Assembly (NCBI GenBank): GCA_022826195.1
Contig: JAJDVI010000085.1
Location: 38,884-102,883 of the forward strand
Length of the DNA stretch: 64,000 bases
DNA from: Acidobacteriota bacterium
Lineage (GTDB): Bacteria > Acidobacteriota > Vicinamibacteria > Marinacidobacterales > Marinacidobacteraceae
Direction: 5' to 3'
Shown here in pieces: positions 15,771-27,394 of this stretch. The translations under genes were made by a program, and so were the position numbers. The notes beneath the pieces are model-generated. The model made no database searches. It had not been told where the DNA came from and saw only the letters and a program-made list of their open reading frames with translations. Numbering within the stretch: the first letter of the stretch is position 1; every line of letters begins with the position of its first letter.

Positions 15771-17683
15771 GCAACGGGCAGAAATACACCGCCCGCGACA
15801 TCACGGTCCTCGAGGGCCTGGCGCCGGTGCGGAAGCGCCCTGCGATGTACATCGGGGGGACCGATGTCGAGGGGCTCCACCACCTGGTCTGGGAAATCCT
15901 CGACAACAGCGTGGACGAGGCGATGAACGGGCATGCGTCGCGGATCGACGTGATCCTGAAGCGCGACGGATCCGTCACGGTGCAGGACAACGGCCGCGGG
16001 ATTCCCGTGGACGTTCACAAGCCCTCGGGCAAGCCGGCGCTGGAGGTGATCCTCACCACGCTGCACGCCGGGGGAAAGTTCGACCGGGGCGCCTACCACG
16101 CCTCCGGCGGGCTGCACGGGGTCGGGGCGTCGGTGGTGAACGCGCTGAGCGCCTCGCTGACGGCGAAGGTCCGGCGGAACCGCCGGCAGTGGGAGATGCG
16201 TTTTCGCCGTGGCAAGCCCCTCGGCAAGATGAAGGAAACCGGGTCGGGGAAGGGGAACGGCACGGAGATCACCTTCCAGCCCGATCCCCAGATCTTCCCG
16301 GAGCCGAAACTGGATGCGGAGCGGATCGCCGCCCGGATGACCGAGACCAGCTATCTCCACAAGGGTCTTCAACTTACGTTCACGGACGAGGCGTCCGGGA
16401 AACAGGAGGAGTGGAAGCAGGCGCGCGGCCTCCCGGACTACTTCGACGCGGTGATCGGGGACCGGAAGCTGACCCTGGCCCACGAGGCCGCCTTCGAGCT
16501 CGCGCGCGATCCACTGAACGGCGACGGGCGTCTCGAAATGGTGCTCGGCTGGACCGAGGCTCCGCGCGAGGAGTTCCGCAGCTACGTCAACGGGATCCCG
16601 ACCGGATCCGGGGGGTCGCACGAGACAGGTCTTCGTGACGGGCTGGCGAAGGCGGTCCGGAACTACCTCGAAACCCATTCGCTGATCCCGCGGGGCGTGA
16701 CGATCGCCGCGGAGGACATCCGCGAGGGGGTCCTCGCGATCCTGAGCGTGTTCCTCGAGGACCCGCAGTTCCAGGGACAGACGAAGGACCGGCTCAACAA
16801 TCCCGAGGTGCGGGCGCCGGTGGACACCGCCGTCCGGATCGAACTCGAGCGCTGGCTGAACCAGTCACCGACCGCCGCGGAGCGCATCGCCAACCGGGTG
16901 GTGCTCGCCGCCCGGGCGCGCGAGGCGTCCCGCGCCGCCTCGGCGGCGGTCTCCCGAAAGAGCGAGACCCGGACCCGCAGCGTGTTGCCGGGCAAGCTGA
17001 GCGACTGCGCTTCGCGGAACGCCGACGAGACCGAGATCTTCATCGTGGAGGGCGACTCGGCGGGCGGGTCGGCGAAACAGGGACGGGACCGGATGCGCCA
17101 GGCGGTGCTGCCGCTCCGGGGCAAGATCCTGAACGCGGCGCAGGCCACCCGCGCCAAGGTCGCGGAGAACGCGGAACTCCGGGACATTGCGCTGGCGCTC
17201 GGCTGCGGCACCGGCGACGACTGCGATCCGGAGAAGCTTCGCTACCGCCGGGTGGTGCTGCTCGCGGACGCCGACGCCGACGGCCACCACATCACCACCC
17301 TGCTGCTCGCCTACTTCGTGAAGTTCATGTGGAAGCTGCTGGAAGCGGGACGGGTCTTCGTCGCCCAGCCGCCGCTCTACCGGGTCGACCTGGGGGGCAA
17401 GTCGCACTGGGCGCGGGACGAGGCCGACAAGGAGGCCATCCTCCGCCGGTCCACCGGCGGGAAGTCCCCGACGATCACCCGCTTCAAGGGCCTCGGCGAG
17501 ATGCAGCCCAAGGTCCTCTGGGACACGACGCTGAACCCCGACACCCGCAGCCTGCTGCGCGTCGAGATCCCCGATCGCCCCGCGGCGGACAACTTCATCG
17601 TCAACCTGATGGGCAAGGACCCCGCCGAACGCCGCCTCCTCATCCGCGACGGCGCCCCCGACCCGGCGGCGCTGGATCTGTAG
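15767..17683 (+). CDS. parE: Type IIA topoisomerase B subunit, ParE-like
   Basis: A 638-residue ATPase subunit partnering the gene upstream. The GHKL ATPase motifs are [27 protein letters not shown] and [15 protein letters not shown]. The transducer has [12 protein letters not shown]. The TOPRIM domain has [16 protein letters not shown] and [12 protein letters not shown], with [18 protein letters not shown] near the C-terminus. Length matches ParE and short GyrB proteins; the large insertion of Gram-negative GyrB is absent. The start is GTG 15767, overlapping parC by four bases. Together they relax or decatenate DNA using ATP. Confidence 0.92.
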   Translation: MSNGQKYTARDITVLEGLAPVRKRPAMYIGGTDVEGLHHLVWEILDNSVDEAMNGHASRIDVILKRDGSVTVQDNGRGIPVDVHKPSGKPALEVILTTLHAGGKFDRGAYHASGGLHGVGASVVNALSASLTAKVRRNRRQWEMRFRRGKPLGKMKETGSGKGNGTEITFQPDPQIFPEPKLDAERIAARMTETSYLHKGLQLTFTDEASGKQEEWKQARGLPDYFDAVIGDRKLTLAHEAAFELARDPLNGDGRLEMVLGWTEAPREEFRSYVNGIPTGSGGSHETGLRDGLAKAVRNYLETHSLIPRGVTIAAEDIREGVLAILSVFLEDPQFQGQTKDRLNNPEVRAPVDTAVRIELERWLNQSPTAAERIANRVVLAARAREASRAASAAVSRKSETRTRSVLPGKLSDCASRNADETEIFIVEGDSAGGSAKQGRDRMRQAVLPLRGKILNAAQATRAKVAENAELRDIALALGCGTGDDCDPEKLRYRRVVLLADADADGHHITTLLLAYFVKFMWKLLEAGRVFVAQPPLYRVDLGGKSHWARDEADKEAILRRSTGGKSPTITRFKGLGEMQPKVLWDTTLNPDTRSLLRVEIPDRPAADNFIVNLMGKDPAERRLLIRDGAPDPAALDL

Positions 17684-17696
17684 GGGCCCCGGGACC

Positions 17697-17714
17697 GCCG
17701 GTCTTCAGACCGGC
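17697..17714. repeat. Dispersed palindromic repeat, copy 1
   Basis: A perfect 8-bp inverted repeat, GCCGGTCT-TC-AGACCGGC, lies 13 bases after the parE stop. It is followed at once by a second palindromic stretch (GCGGCGC-TCC-GCGCCGC). The same core recurs at 36381, 19039, 56320 and 63861. It could act as a terminator-like hairpin for parE, but there is no T run. Confidence 0.6.
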
Positions 17715-17797
17715 ACCCGCGGCGCTCCGCGCCGCGCACGTCGCAACCTCACCCATCCTCACGTCGCACTCGGCTTGACTCAGTACCATCCCGCGCT

Positions 17798-18862
17798 GTG
17801 CGCGCCGGAATCGTCGGCTTCGCCGCTTCCGGCAAGAAGACCCTCTTTTCGCTCCTGACCCGGATGGCCCAGGCGGGCTATGCCGCGGGCGCCCGGCGGG
17901 GGGTGCTGGCGGTCCCGGACGAACGCCTCGAGATCGTCGGGCGGCTCCACAAGTCCAGGAAGCTCACGCCCGCCACCATCGAGGTGGTGCTCATCCCGGC
18001 TCTCCGGCGGGGTGCGCGGGGCCAGACCGAGAACCTGGCGGCGCTCCGGGACGTGGACGCCATCGTGCATGTGGCGCGGGCCTTTGAGGATCCGATCGTT
18101 CCGTCCCCCTTCGATTCGGTGGACCCGGGGCGGGACGCCTCGAATCTGGAGCTGGAGTTGTTGCTCACGGATCTCGCGGTGCTCGAGAAACGAATCAAGC
18201 GACTCGACTACGACCGGGCGCGCGGCATTCCCGAACCCGTGCGCGGGGAGCGCGACCTGCTGGACCGGGCGCGGCGGGAAGTCGAGCAGGAGGTGCCGCT
18301 GCGGGAGGCCTTGAGCGTCGAAGACCGGAGACGCCTCGTGGGGTACGGGCTGATGAGCGCGAAGCCGCACCTCGTGGTTCTCAACGCCGGGGAAGACGAC
18401 GCGGGCAGGGATCCGGGGAGTTGGCCAGGTCTCGAGCAACTGTCGCGCCGCCCGGAGACCCGGCTCGCCACCATTTCCGCCCGGATCGAGGCGGAGATCG
18501 CAGAGCTGCCCGACGAGGACGCGGCGGAGTTCCGGCGCGATCTGGGAGTCGAGGCGGGGGCGGCCAAACGGATCATCCGGGCCATCTTCGAGTTGATGGA
18601 CTACGCCACCTTCTACACGGCCGCCGAGAACGAGGCCCGCGCCTGGCTGTTCCGCCGGGACACGCGCGCCCAGGAGGTCGCCGGCGGGATCCACTCGGAC
18701 ATGGAGCGCGGATTCATCCGGGCGGAGGTCGTTTCCTACGACGCGTTGGTGGAATTGGGGTCGTGGGATGCGGCGCGGAAGCAGGGGGCGCTGCGACTGG
18801 AGGGGAAGGACTATCCGGTGCAGGACGGGGATGTGGTGTTGATCCGGTTCAACGTGGGGTAG
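17798..18862 (+). CDS. Divergent YchF-like protein with degenerate nucleotide site
   Basis: This 354-residue protein resembles the Obg-family ATPase YchF/OLA1. Its C-terminal 80 residues (AWLFRRDTRAQEVAGGIHSD, then RGFIRAEVVSYDALV and LEGKDYPVQDGDVVLIRFNV) match the DUF933/TGS-like domain closely. The N-terminal domain is altered. G1 reads GFAASGKKTLF, with Lys at the usual Ser/Thr position. G3 (DIAGLVKGAS in YchF) reads LIPALRRGARG and has lost its Asp. The NxxE motif typical of YchF is kept (LNAGED). Start GTG 17798. It is probably a paralogue with changed or lost hydrolysis, though it could be the only YchF of this genome. Confidence 0.85.
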   Translation: MRAGIVGFAASGKKTLFSLLTRMAQAGYAAGARRGVLAVPDERLEIVGRLHKSRKLTPATIEVVLIPALRRGARGQTENLAALRDVDAIVHVARAFEDPIVPSPFDSVDPGRDASNLELELLLTDLAVLEKRIKRLDYDRARGIPEPVRGERDLLDRARREVEQEVPLREALSVEDRRRLVGYGLMSAKPHLVVLNAGEDDAGRDPGSWPGLEQLSRRPETRLATISARIEAEIAELPDEDAAEFRRDLGVEAGAAKRIIRAIFELMDYATFYTAAENEARAWLFRRDTRAQEVAGGIHSDMERGFIRAEVVSYDALVELGSWDAARKQGALRLEGKDYPVQDGDVVLIRFNVG

Positions 18863-18920
18863 GGGAGCGGAGTACTTCTGGGGGGCAGGGTGCCGTTCCG
18901 CTGCGCTGCGCGCAGCGGGC

Positions 18921-19156
18921 GCCGGCTGAAGCCGGCGTTCCAAGCCGTACGTGCCACTTTCGCTCTTGAGCTCTGCGCCGAGGGGACGGCCACCTTTCCG
19001 GGTGGGGTTGTGGCGTGCGTGGCGCGGAGCGCCGCGGTGCCGGTCTGGAGACCGGCGTTCCAAGCCGTCGTGCCCCTTTCGCTCTTGAACTGTACGCCGA
19101 GGCGGGAACCACTTTTCCGGGTGGGGTTTTGACGTGCGAGGCGCGCAGCGCCGCGC
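18921..19156. repeat. Two tandem copies of a 118-bp unit inside a 434-bp gene-free stretch
   Basis: The stretch 18863-19296 holds no gene. It contains two direct copies of a unit of about 118 bp, at 18921-19038 and 19039-19156. Each starts with the dispersed palindrome (GCCGGCT-GA-AGCCGGC in the first, GCCGGTCT-GG-AGACCGGC in the second). Both copies then share GCGTTCCAAGCCGT, CTTTCGCTCTTGA, TTCCGGGTGGGGTT and a GCGC-rich end. The copies differ at roughly one base in five. The stretch then runs into the mraZ promoter region. Confidence 0.75.
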
Positions 19157-19169
19157 GTTGTTTTCCTTG

Positions 19170-19204
19170 TGGAAATTAGTGGGTGAAAGTGGTTAAATAG
19201 GGCG
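19170..19204 (+). promoter_or_regulatory. Probable MraZ box upstream of the dcw cluster
   Basis: Three TGGNN repeats sit exactly 10 bp apart: TGGAA at 19170, TGGGT at 19180 and TGGTT at 19190, with GGGCG at 19200 as a weaker fourth. MraZ in E. coli and Mycoplasma binds TGGGN repeats separated by five bases, so spacing and content fit. The box lies about 95 bases before the mraZ start, consistent with dcw autoregulation. A loose promoter (TTGTGG at 19168, TTAAAT at 19193, 19-bp spacing) overlaps it. Confidence 0.65.
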
Positions 19205-19296
19205 AACCTTCCTTCTCATTCAGTTCTTGGATCCACGCTCAGGTCTTGGAGTGGGCAGGGAGGCAGACCCACCCGCCCCCAAGCCCCTCAGATCCC

Positions 19297-19734
19297 GTGT
19301 TTCGCGGCAACCACCCCGCCACCGTGGACGCCAAGGGGAGGTTGAAGGTTCCGGCCGCGTTCCTTGCCACGCTGAAGAAGTTCGGCACGCAGGTCTTCGT
19401 GACCAGTTTCAAGGGCGATTGCGTCGCCATCTTCCCCATGACGGTCTGGGAAGAGATCGAGTCCCGGAATCTGGCCCGCGGTGAACTGGACCCGAACCGG
19501 CGGAAATTCCTGAAGGTCACCAGCTACTACGGACAGGTCGCCGAACTGGACGCCCAGAATCGGCTCCTGCTCCCGCAGCAGACCCGGACCAAAGCCAACA
19601 CCGTGGGCAAGGTGGACGTGCTGGGGCACGGGCGCTATCTCCATGTGTGGGATCACGAGCGCCTCGACGCCGACATCGAGGCTGATCCGATCACCGACGA
19701 TGAGTTGGCTGCCCTGGCGGAGGAGGAAATCTGA
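19297..19734 (+). CDS. mraZ: Transcriptional regulator MraZ
   Basis: A 145-residue dcw-cluster repressor made of two AbrB-like halves. The start is set at GTG 19297 because the protein then reads MFRGNHPATVDAKGRLKVPA, the canonical MraZ N-terminus. A TTG at 19246 would add 17 Pro-rich residues. The second half has VAELDAQNRLLLPQQTR, the matching DxxGR/NR motif. It heads the dcw cluster and a candidate MraZ box precedes it. The end is acidic (ELAALAEEEI). No strong ribosome site is visible before GTG 19297. Confidence 0.92.
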   Translation: MFRGNHPATVDAKGRLKVPAAFLATLKKFGTQVFVTSFKGDCVAIFPMTVWEEIESRNLARGELDPNRRKFLKVTSYYGQVAELDAQNRLLLPQQTRTKANTVGKVDVLGHGRYLHVWDHERLDADIEADPITDDELAALAEEEI

Positions 19735-19848
19735 CGGCGGATTCCGGCAGCCATGTTTGCTCAGCCCTCCCCCGCTCCCCGTTCGGCGCCGCCCCGCTTC
19801 CCGCTCCGGTTTCTCCGGGCGCAACGCTCCTCGTGGACCCGTCCTGAA

Positions 19849-20781
19849 ATGGACGCGCCGCCGATGCCGAAGCCGCCCATCCACGTCCCCGTCCTGCGGG
19901 ACACCGTCGTGCGCTGGCTGGCTCCCCGCTCCGGCGGGCGGTACCTCGACGGCACGTTCGGGCGCGGCGGGCATACGGAAGCGATTCTCGCGGCCGATCC
20001 CGGGGCCCTCGTGCTCGGGCTGGACAAGGACCCGGAGGCGGCGCCGGCCGCCGCCGCGCTCGCCGCCCGCGAGTCCCGCTTCCGCTTCCTGGCGGCCGAT
20101 TTCGCCGACCTCGGGCCGGCCCTCGACACGGTGGGCTGGGACCGGGTGGACGGCATCCTCCTCGATCTCGGACTCTCCAGCCCGCAGCTCGAGACGCCGG
20201 AACGCGGTTTCGCGCTCCGGCACGACGGCCCGCTGGACATGCGCTACGACCCCGGCTCGGGGGAGACGGCGTCCGAGTTGCTCGACCGCCTCGACGAACG
20301 GGAGATCGCCGATCTGCTGTTCGGGATCGGGGAGCGGCGGTCCCGCGCCATCGCCCGGCGGATCGCCGCCCGCCGTCCGCTTCGCACCACCGGAGACCTG
20401 CGCGCCGCCGTGGTCGCCGCCGTCGGGCCGCGCCGGGGACGGATCGACCCCGCTACCCGGACCTTTCTCGCGGTGCGCTCCGCGGTGAATCGCGAGCCGC
20501 AGGCCCTCGCCGCCGCGCTTCACGAGGCGCCCGCCCGGCTCCTTTCGGGAAGCGCCCTGGCGGTCATCTCCTACCACTCCGGGGAAGACCGTCCGGTCAA
20601 GCACGCCTTCCGCCGGCTCGCCAGCCAGTCCGAATTCGAGGTGGGCACGCGGCGGCCCATTCGGCCCGACGAAGACGAACGGGAGGCGAATCGCCGGTCC
20701 CGGAGCGCCTGCCTGCGGATTCTGCGCCGGGTCGGCGCGAGCGGGTCCGGAGCGGCCCGCCAGGAGGAGTCCTCGCGATGA
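19849..20781 (+). CDS. rsmH: 16S rRNA (cytosine-1402-N4)-methyltransferase RsmH
   Basis: About 310 residues from ATG 19849. It N4-methylates C1402 of 16S rRNA using S-adenosylmethionine. Motifs are IHVPVLRDTVVRWL, YLDGTFGRGGHTEAIL (SAM-binding), LGLDKDPEA, DGILLDLGLSSPQLETPERG and LAVISYHSGEDRPVK. The start is uncertain: ATG 19753 gives a 32-residue Pro/Arg-rich extension, and ATG 19864 gives a slightly shorter protein. I prefer 19849 because HVPVL normally lies near the N-terminus. The stop overlaps ftsL (ATGA). Confidence 0.93.
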   Translation: MDAPPMPKPPIHVPVLRDTVVRWLAPRSGGRYLDGTFGRGGHTEAILAADPGALVLGLDKDPEAAPAAAALAARESRFRFLAADFADLGPALDTVGWDRVDGILLDLGLSSPQLETPERGFALRHDGPLDMRYDPGSGETASELLDRLDEREIADLLFGIGERRSRAIARRIAARRPLRTTGDLRAAVVAAVGPRRGRIDPATRTFLAVRSAVNREPQALAAALHEAPARLLSGSALAVISYHSGEDRPVKHAFRRLASQSEFEVGTRRPIRPDEDEREANRRSRSACLRILRRVGASGSGAARQEESSR

Positions 20782-21160
20782 CTCCGGAGCACTTCGAAGT
20801 CAACTACCGCCCGGACAACCAGTGGCTGCACCGGAAGCTCGACCGCAAGCGGTACGCGCAGCTTCTCCTCTATCTCGTGATCGGGATCTTCGCGCTGGCG
20901 GCCGCGGTCGCCGCCACCTGGCCGCACCTCGAGGCCGTTCGGCTCGGCTACCGCGTCGAAGAACTCCGCCTCGAGCGGGATCAACTGGAAAAGGACATCG
21001 AGCGCTACCGGCTCGAGCTGAGCGAGCTCACCGACCCGGGTGAGGTCGAGCGGGCGGCCCGCGAAACGTACGGGCTGGAGCCCGCCGGGGAGCGGGTGAT
21101 TCTCGAAACTCCCGACGCCCCGGCAGCCGTCCCCGGGGAAACCGGGAGTCCGGCGACGCG

Positions 21161-21164
<4 letters not shown>
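20778..21164 (+). CDS. ftsL: Cell division protein FtsL-like
   Basis: This 128-residue bitopic membrane protein has a cytoplasmic N-terminus (1-27), a membrane helix (YAQLLLYLVIGIFALAAAVA) and a coiled coil from about 50 to 85 (VEELRLERDQLEKDIERYRL). That is the FtsL/DivIC layout. FtsL joins FtsB and FtsQ at the septum and helps activate FtsWI. Position between rsmH and ftsI is the normal place for ftsL and supports the call, as sequence conservation is low. It overlaps both neighbours by four bases (ATGA). Confidence 0.88.
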
Positions 21165-23376
<2,212 letters not shown>

Positions 23377-23380
<4 letters not shown>

Positions 23381-24918
23381 GCCCTGCCGCCATTCCCTCC
23401 CGCCGGCTGCGAGACCTTCTCGACGGCCTGGACGCGGAGCTGTCGGCCGGCGCCGGCGATCTCCCGATTCGGGGCGTCACCTGCGATTCGCGGGCGGTCG
23501 AGCCCGGGAGTCTCTTCGTCGCCGTGCCCGGCGGGCGCTTCGACGGCCATGACTTCGTGCCGGCCGCGGCGGCCGCGGGGGCGGCGGCGGCGCTGGTCGA
23601 GACGCCGCCGCCGGACCCGGGGATCCCCTTCGCGCGGGTACGCGATTCCCGCCGGGCCGCCGGACCGGTGGCGGCCGCCTTCCACGGCCGCCCCTCCGAC
23701 GCGATGCGGCTCGTCGGGGTGACCGGGACCAACGGGAAGACCACGGTCGCCTGGCTGCTCGACGCCTTCTTCCGGCAGGAGACCTCCGGCGGCCTCTACT
23801 GCGGGACGGTGGCGCACCGCGCGCACGCCGCCGGCCGCCTCCTCGAACCCGCCGCGGCGGGCCTCACCACCCGGGAGGCTCCCGACTTCCAGGCCCTGCT
23901 GGCGCTCGCGCACGCGGCCGGCTGCCGCTTCGGCGCGGTCGAGTGCTCCTCGCACGGCCTCCGGCAGGGACGGCTGGCAGGGACGGCCTTCGAAGTGGCG
24001 GTCTTCACCAACCTCACGCGCGACCACCTCGACTTCCACGGCGGGTTCGATTCCTACTTCCGGGCGAAGCGGGAGCTGTTCACGGAGCTGCTCCGCCCGG
24101 GCGGCACCGCCGTCATCGGGTGGGACGACCCGTTCGGCGTGCGGCTCGCGGCGGAGCTGGGGGAACTGCGTCCCGACGTGCGGGTCGTGGGCTTCGGCTC
24201 CGACCCCGGGGCCACGATCCGTCTGTCGGCGATCCGTTCCGACCTGTCCGGGACGCGCGTCGCGCTGGGCGGCCCGGCGGGATCCGCCGAGATCTCGAGC
24301 CCCCTGCTCGGGCACTTCAGCGGCCTGAACCTGGCGGCGGCGTGGGGAGCCCTCACCGCGCTCGGGTTCGACGGGGCCCGGGCGGCCGAGGTCCTCGCCG
24401 GGGCCGCTCCGCCCCCGGGCCGGATGGAACGGGTCGCAGCGCCGCGAAGAGGCCGCCGGGGCGGGAAGCCGGCGGTGCTGGTGGACTACGCCCACACGCC
24501 GGATGCGCTGGCCCGCGCCCTGGCGGCCGCCCGCTGCCTCGTGGGCGGCGGCCGGCTGCACGTGGTCTTCGGCTGCGGCGGCGAACGCGACCGGGGCAAC
24601 CGGCCGCTCATGGGAGACGCCGCCGCCCGGCTCGCCGACCGCGTCGTGCTGACCTCCGACAACCCGCGCGGGGAGGAACCCGGCGCGATCATCGACGAGA
24701 TCCGGGTGGGCGCCGAGAATCCGGCGCTGGGCGCCGAGGTCCTGACCGAACCGGACCGCCGGCGCGCCATCGAAGCGGCGGTGGCGGTGGCCGGCCCGCG
24801 GGACCTCGTGCTGGTGGCGGGCAAGGGGCACGAGACCCACCAGCAGTTCGGGGACACCCGGATTGCCTTCGATGACCGGCAGGTCGCGGCCGGCGCGCTG
24901 GAAGTCCCGCTCTCATGA
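23377..24918 (+). CDS. murE: UDP-MurNAc-tripeptide synthetase MurE (meso-DAP type)
   Basis: A 513-residue Mur ligase that adds the third amino acid of the stem peptide. The ATP site is GVTGTNGKTT (about residues 114-123). Substrate motifs include LTTREAPDF and VECSSHGLRQGR. The amino-acid specificity motif is DNPR (about 428), the signature for meso-diaminopimelate rather than lysine. HETHQ near the end is also typical. An open frame extends far upstream over ftsI but the true start is ATG 23377, overlapping the ftsI stop (ATGA). Confidence 0.96.
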
Positions 24919-26309
24919 GGCTCCACGGCGAAGCGGCGGCCCGGGCGATGGGGGGCGCCCTCGAAGGCGCCGCCGGGATGTTCACCGGGGTCTCGATCGA
25001 CTCGCGGACGCTCGCTCCGGGAGACCTGTTCTTCGCGATCCGGGGCCCGCGCTTCGACGGCCACGCGTTCGTTCCGGACGCCTTCCGCGCGGGAGCGGCC
25101 GGCGTGGTGGTCGAGAGCGCCTACGACCGGCGGGAGGAAACCCCCGGAGGGTTCCTGATCCGGGTGGCCGACCCGACCGCGGCGCTCGGCGCCCTCGCCC
25201 GCGAGCAGCGGCTCGAGAGCGGCGCCCGGATCGTGGCGATCACCGGAAGTCTCGGCAAGACGACCACCAAGGAGGCGGCGGCCGCCGCCATCGGTGTGGA
25301 GCGCTCCGTCTTCCGGTCGCGGGGGAACCTGAACAACCAATGGGGCCTTCCCCTCTCGCTGCTCGCCCGCGAGGACGAGGAAGTGGGTGTCGTCGAACTC
25401 GGGATGTCCGCTCCGGGGGAGATCCGCACGCTCACCGAGATCGCGGCGCCCGACTGCGGCGTCCTGACCACCATCGCGGAGGCGCATCTCGAGTACTTCG
25501 GATCGCTGGACGCCATCGCCGCCGCCAAGGGAGAGCTCTTCGAGGCCCTCCCGGCGGACGCGACCGCGGTCGTGAACGCCGACGACGACCTCGTCCGCGC
25601 CCAGGCCGGCCGTTTCTCCGGCCGGCGCGTGACCTACGGCTTCGCCGAGGGGGTCGATGTGCGGGGTTCGGGCTACGCGGCGCGTCCCTCCGGCCTCGTC
25701 TTCGAGGTCAGCGCCTTCGGCGGCCCCGCCGTGTCGGTTTCGTGCGGCCTCGCCGGACGTCACAACGCGGGCAACGTGCTCGCCGGGCTGGCCGCGGCGA
25801 CGGTCCTCGACGTGCCGATCGAGCACGCGGCCCGGGGCGTGGCCGACCTCGCTCCGCTTCCGGGCCGGGGGACGAAGGTGCGGCTTCGCGGCGGCGCGGT
25901 GGCGCTTGACGAGACCTACAACTCCAGCCCCCGCGCGCTGCGCGCGGTGCTGCGCGAGTTCGCCGCCCTCCCCGCCGGGCGGCGGATCGTGGTCGTGGGG
26001 GACATGCGGGAACTCGGCGAGGACGCCGAGCCGCTCCATCGCGCCTGCGGGCGACTGGCGGGCACCCTGCCGCTGGACCTGATCGTCGGGGTGGGCCCCC
26101 TGGGACGGGCGTTCGCCGAGGCGGCCGCCCCCGGACCGAAGAGCCGCGCCGCCGACGGTCCCGAGGAGGCGGCGGCGCTCCTCGAAGGCGTCCTCCGCTC
26201 GGGCGACCTGGTGCTGTTCAAGGCCTCCCGGGCGGTCGGACTCGATGCCGCGCTCAACCGGCTGCGGATCCGCGGCGGGGAAGACGTCCCGTCCGGAGGA
26301 GACGCCTGA
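24915..26309 (+). CDS. murF: UDP-MurNAc-tripeptide-D-Ala-D-Ala ligase MurF
   Basis: A 464-residue Mur ligase that joins D-Ala-D-Ala to the tripeptide. The N-terminal domain has VSIDSRTLAPGDLFFAIRGP. The ATP site is ITGSLGKTTTKEA near residue 111. The central domain has GNLNNQWGLPLSLL and VVELGMSAPGEI. The C-terminal domain starts LPGRGTKVRLRGG, with DETYNSSP. Its substrate-making gene ddl is not in this cluster. It overlaps murE by four bases and mraY by one (TGATG). Confidence 0.96.
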   Translation: MRLHGEAAARAMGGALEGAAGMFTGVSIDSRTLAPGDLFFAIRGPRFDGHAFVPDAFRAGAAGVVVESAYDRREETPGGFLIRVADPTAALGALAREQRLESGARIVAITGSLGKTTTKEAAAAAIGVERSVFRSRGNLNNQWGLPLSLLAREDEEVGVVELGMSAPGEIRTLTEIAAPDCGVLTTIAEAHLEYFGSLDAIAAAKGELFEALPADATAVVNADDDLVRAQAGRFSGRRVTYGFAEGVDVRGSGYAARPSGLVFEVSAFGGPAVSVSCGLAGRHNAGNVLAGLAAATVLDVPIEHAARGVADLAPLPGRGTKVRLRGGAVALDETYNSSPRALRAVLREFAALPAGRRIVVVGDMRELGEDAEPLHRACGRLAGTLPLDLIVGVGPLGRAFAEAAAPGPKSRAADGPEEAAALLEGVLRSGDLVLFKASRAVGLDAALNRLRIRGGEDVPSGGDA

Positions 26310-27391
26310 TGCTCGGCGACCTGCTCTTCTCGCTCGCGGACGAGATCGGCGTCTTCAACGTCTTCCGCTACGTCTCGGTCCGCACCGCGGCGGCGGCGGC
26401 CACCGCGATCGTCCTCTCGCTCGGCCTCGGCCCGTTCGTGATCGCCCGCCTCTCCCGGCTCCGGGTGGGGGAGCAGATCCGGGCGGACGGTCCGGCGCAC
26501 CAGCACAAGGCCGGCACGCCCACCATGGGCGGGGTCCTGATCCTCGGAACCGTGGTCCTTTCCACCCTGCTCTGGGCGGACCTGAGCAACGTCCTCGTCT
26601 GGGTCGCCGTGCTCACCATGACCGCCTACGGGACGCTGGGGTTCGTGGACGACTGGAAGAAGCTGCGGCGCGCGGACGGGATCGGCCTGAGTGTCCGCGC
26701 GAAGTTCGGCGTCCAGCTCCTGCTCGGGCTGCTGGCAGGGGGTTTCCTTCTCTGGTACGCCGGCAGCGGCGAGTTCACCACCCGCGTGGTGTTCCCCTTC
26801 TTCAAGGAGTTCCAGCCCGAACTCGGACTGCTGTTCGTGCCGGCGGCCATGGTGGTGCTTCTCGCGTCCTCGAACGCGGTCAACCTCACCGACGGGCTCG
26901 ACGGCCTCGCGGCGGGCTGCGTGCTGGTGGCGGCCGCGGTGTACACCGCGCTCACCTACCTCTCCGGGCATGCCGAGTTCTCGGCGTATCTCGACATCCT
27001 CTACGTCCCCGGCGCCTCCGAGGTCACCATCTTCGGGGCGGCGATCACGGGGGCCGCGCTCGGGTTCCTGTGGTTCAACGCCCATCCCGCGCGCGTCTTC
27101 ATGGGCGACGTGGGATCGCTCGCCCTCGGGGCGGGGATCGGAATGCAGGCGCTCCTGATCCGGCAGGAGATCCTGCTGGTGATCGTCGGCGGCGTGTTCG
27201 TGCTCGAGACGCTCTCGGTGATCCTGCAGGTCGCCGCGTTCAAGCTCACCGGCCGCCGCCTCTTCCGGATGGCGCCGCTCCACCACCACTTCGAACTCGC
27301 GGGCTGGAAGGAGACGCAGGTGAGCGTCCGGTTCTGGATCCTGGCCGTCCTCTGCGCGCTCGCCACCCTCACCACCCTCAAGCTGCGATGA
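26309..27391 (+). CDS. mraY: Phospho-N-acetylmuramoyl-pentapeptide transferase MraY
   Basis: A 360-residue integral membrane enzyme with about ten helices that makes lipid I from UDP-MurNAc-pentapeptide and undecaprenyl phosphate. Active-site motifs are all present: KAGTPTMGGVLIL, VDDWKKL, NLTDGLDGLA, FMGDVGSLALG and MAPLHHHFEL. Length matches the family. It overlaps murF by one base and is separated from murD by three bases. Confidence 0.97.
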   Translation: MLGDLLFSLADEIGVFNVFRYVSVRTAAAAATAIVLSLGLGPFVIARLSRLRVGEQIRADGPAHQHKAGTPTMGGVLILGTVVLSTLLWADLSNVLVWVAVLTMTAYGTLGFVDDWKKLRRADGIGLSVRAKFGVQLLLGLLAGGFLLWYAGSGEFTTRVVFPFFKEFQPELGLLFVPAAMVVLLASSNAVNLTDGLDGLAAGCVLVAAAVYTALTYLSGHAEFSAYLDILYVPGASEVTIFGAAITGAALGFLWFNAHPARVFMGDVGSLALGAGIGMQALLIRQEILLVIVGGVFVLETLSVILQVAAFKLTGRRLFRMAPLHHHFELAGWKETQVSVRFWILAVLCALATLTTLKLR

Positions 27392-27394
27392 CCG

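Noticed and set aside
17697..17745. Intrinsic terminator for parE
   Set aside because: The hairpin is strong, but the same element occurs in many places without a T run, so it is better listed as a dispersed repeat.
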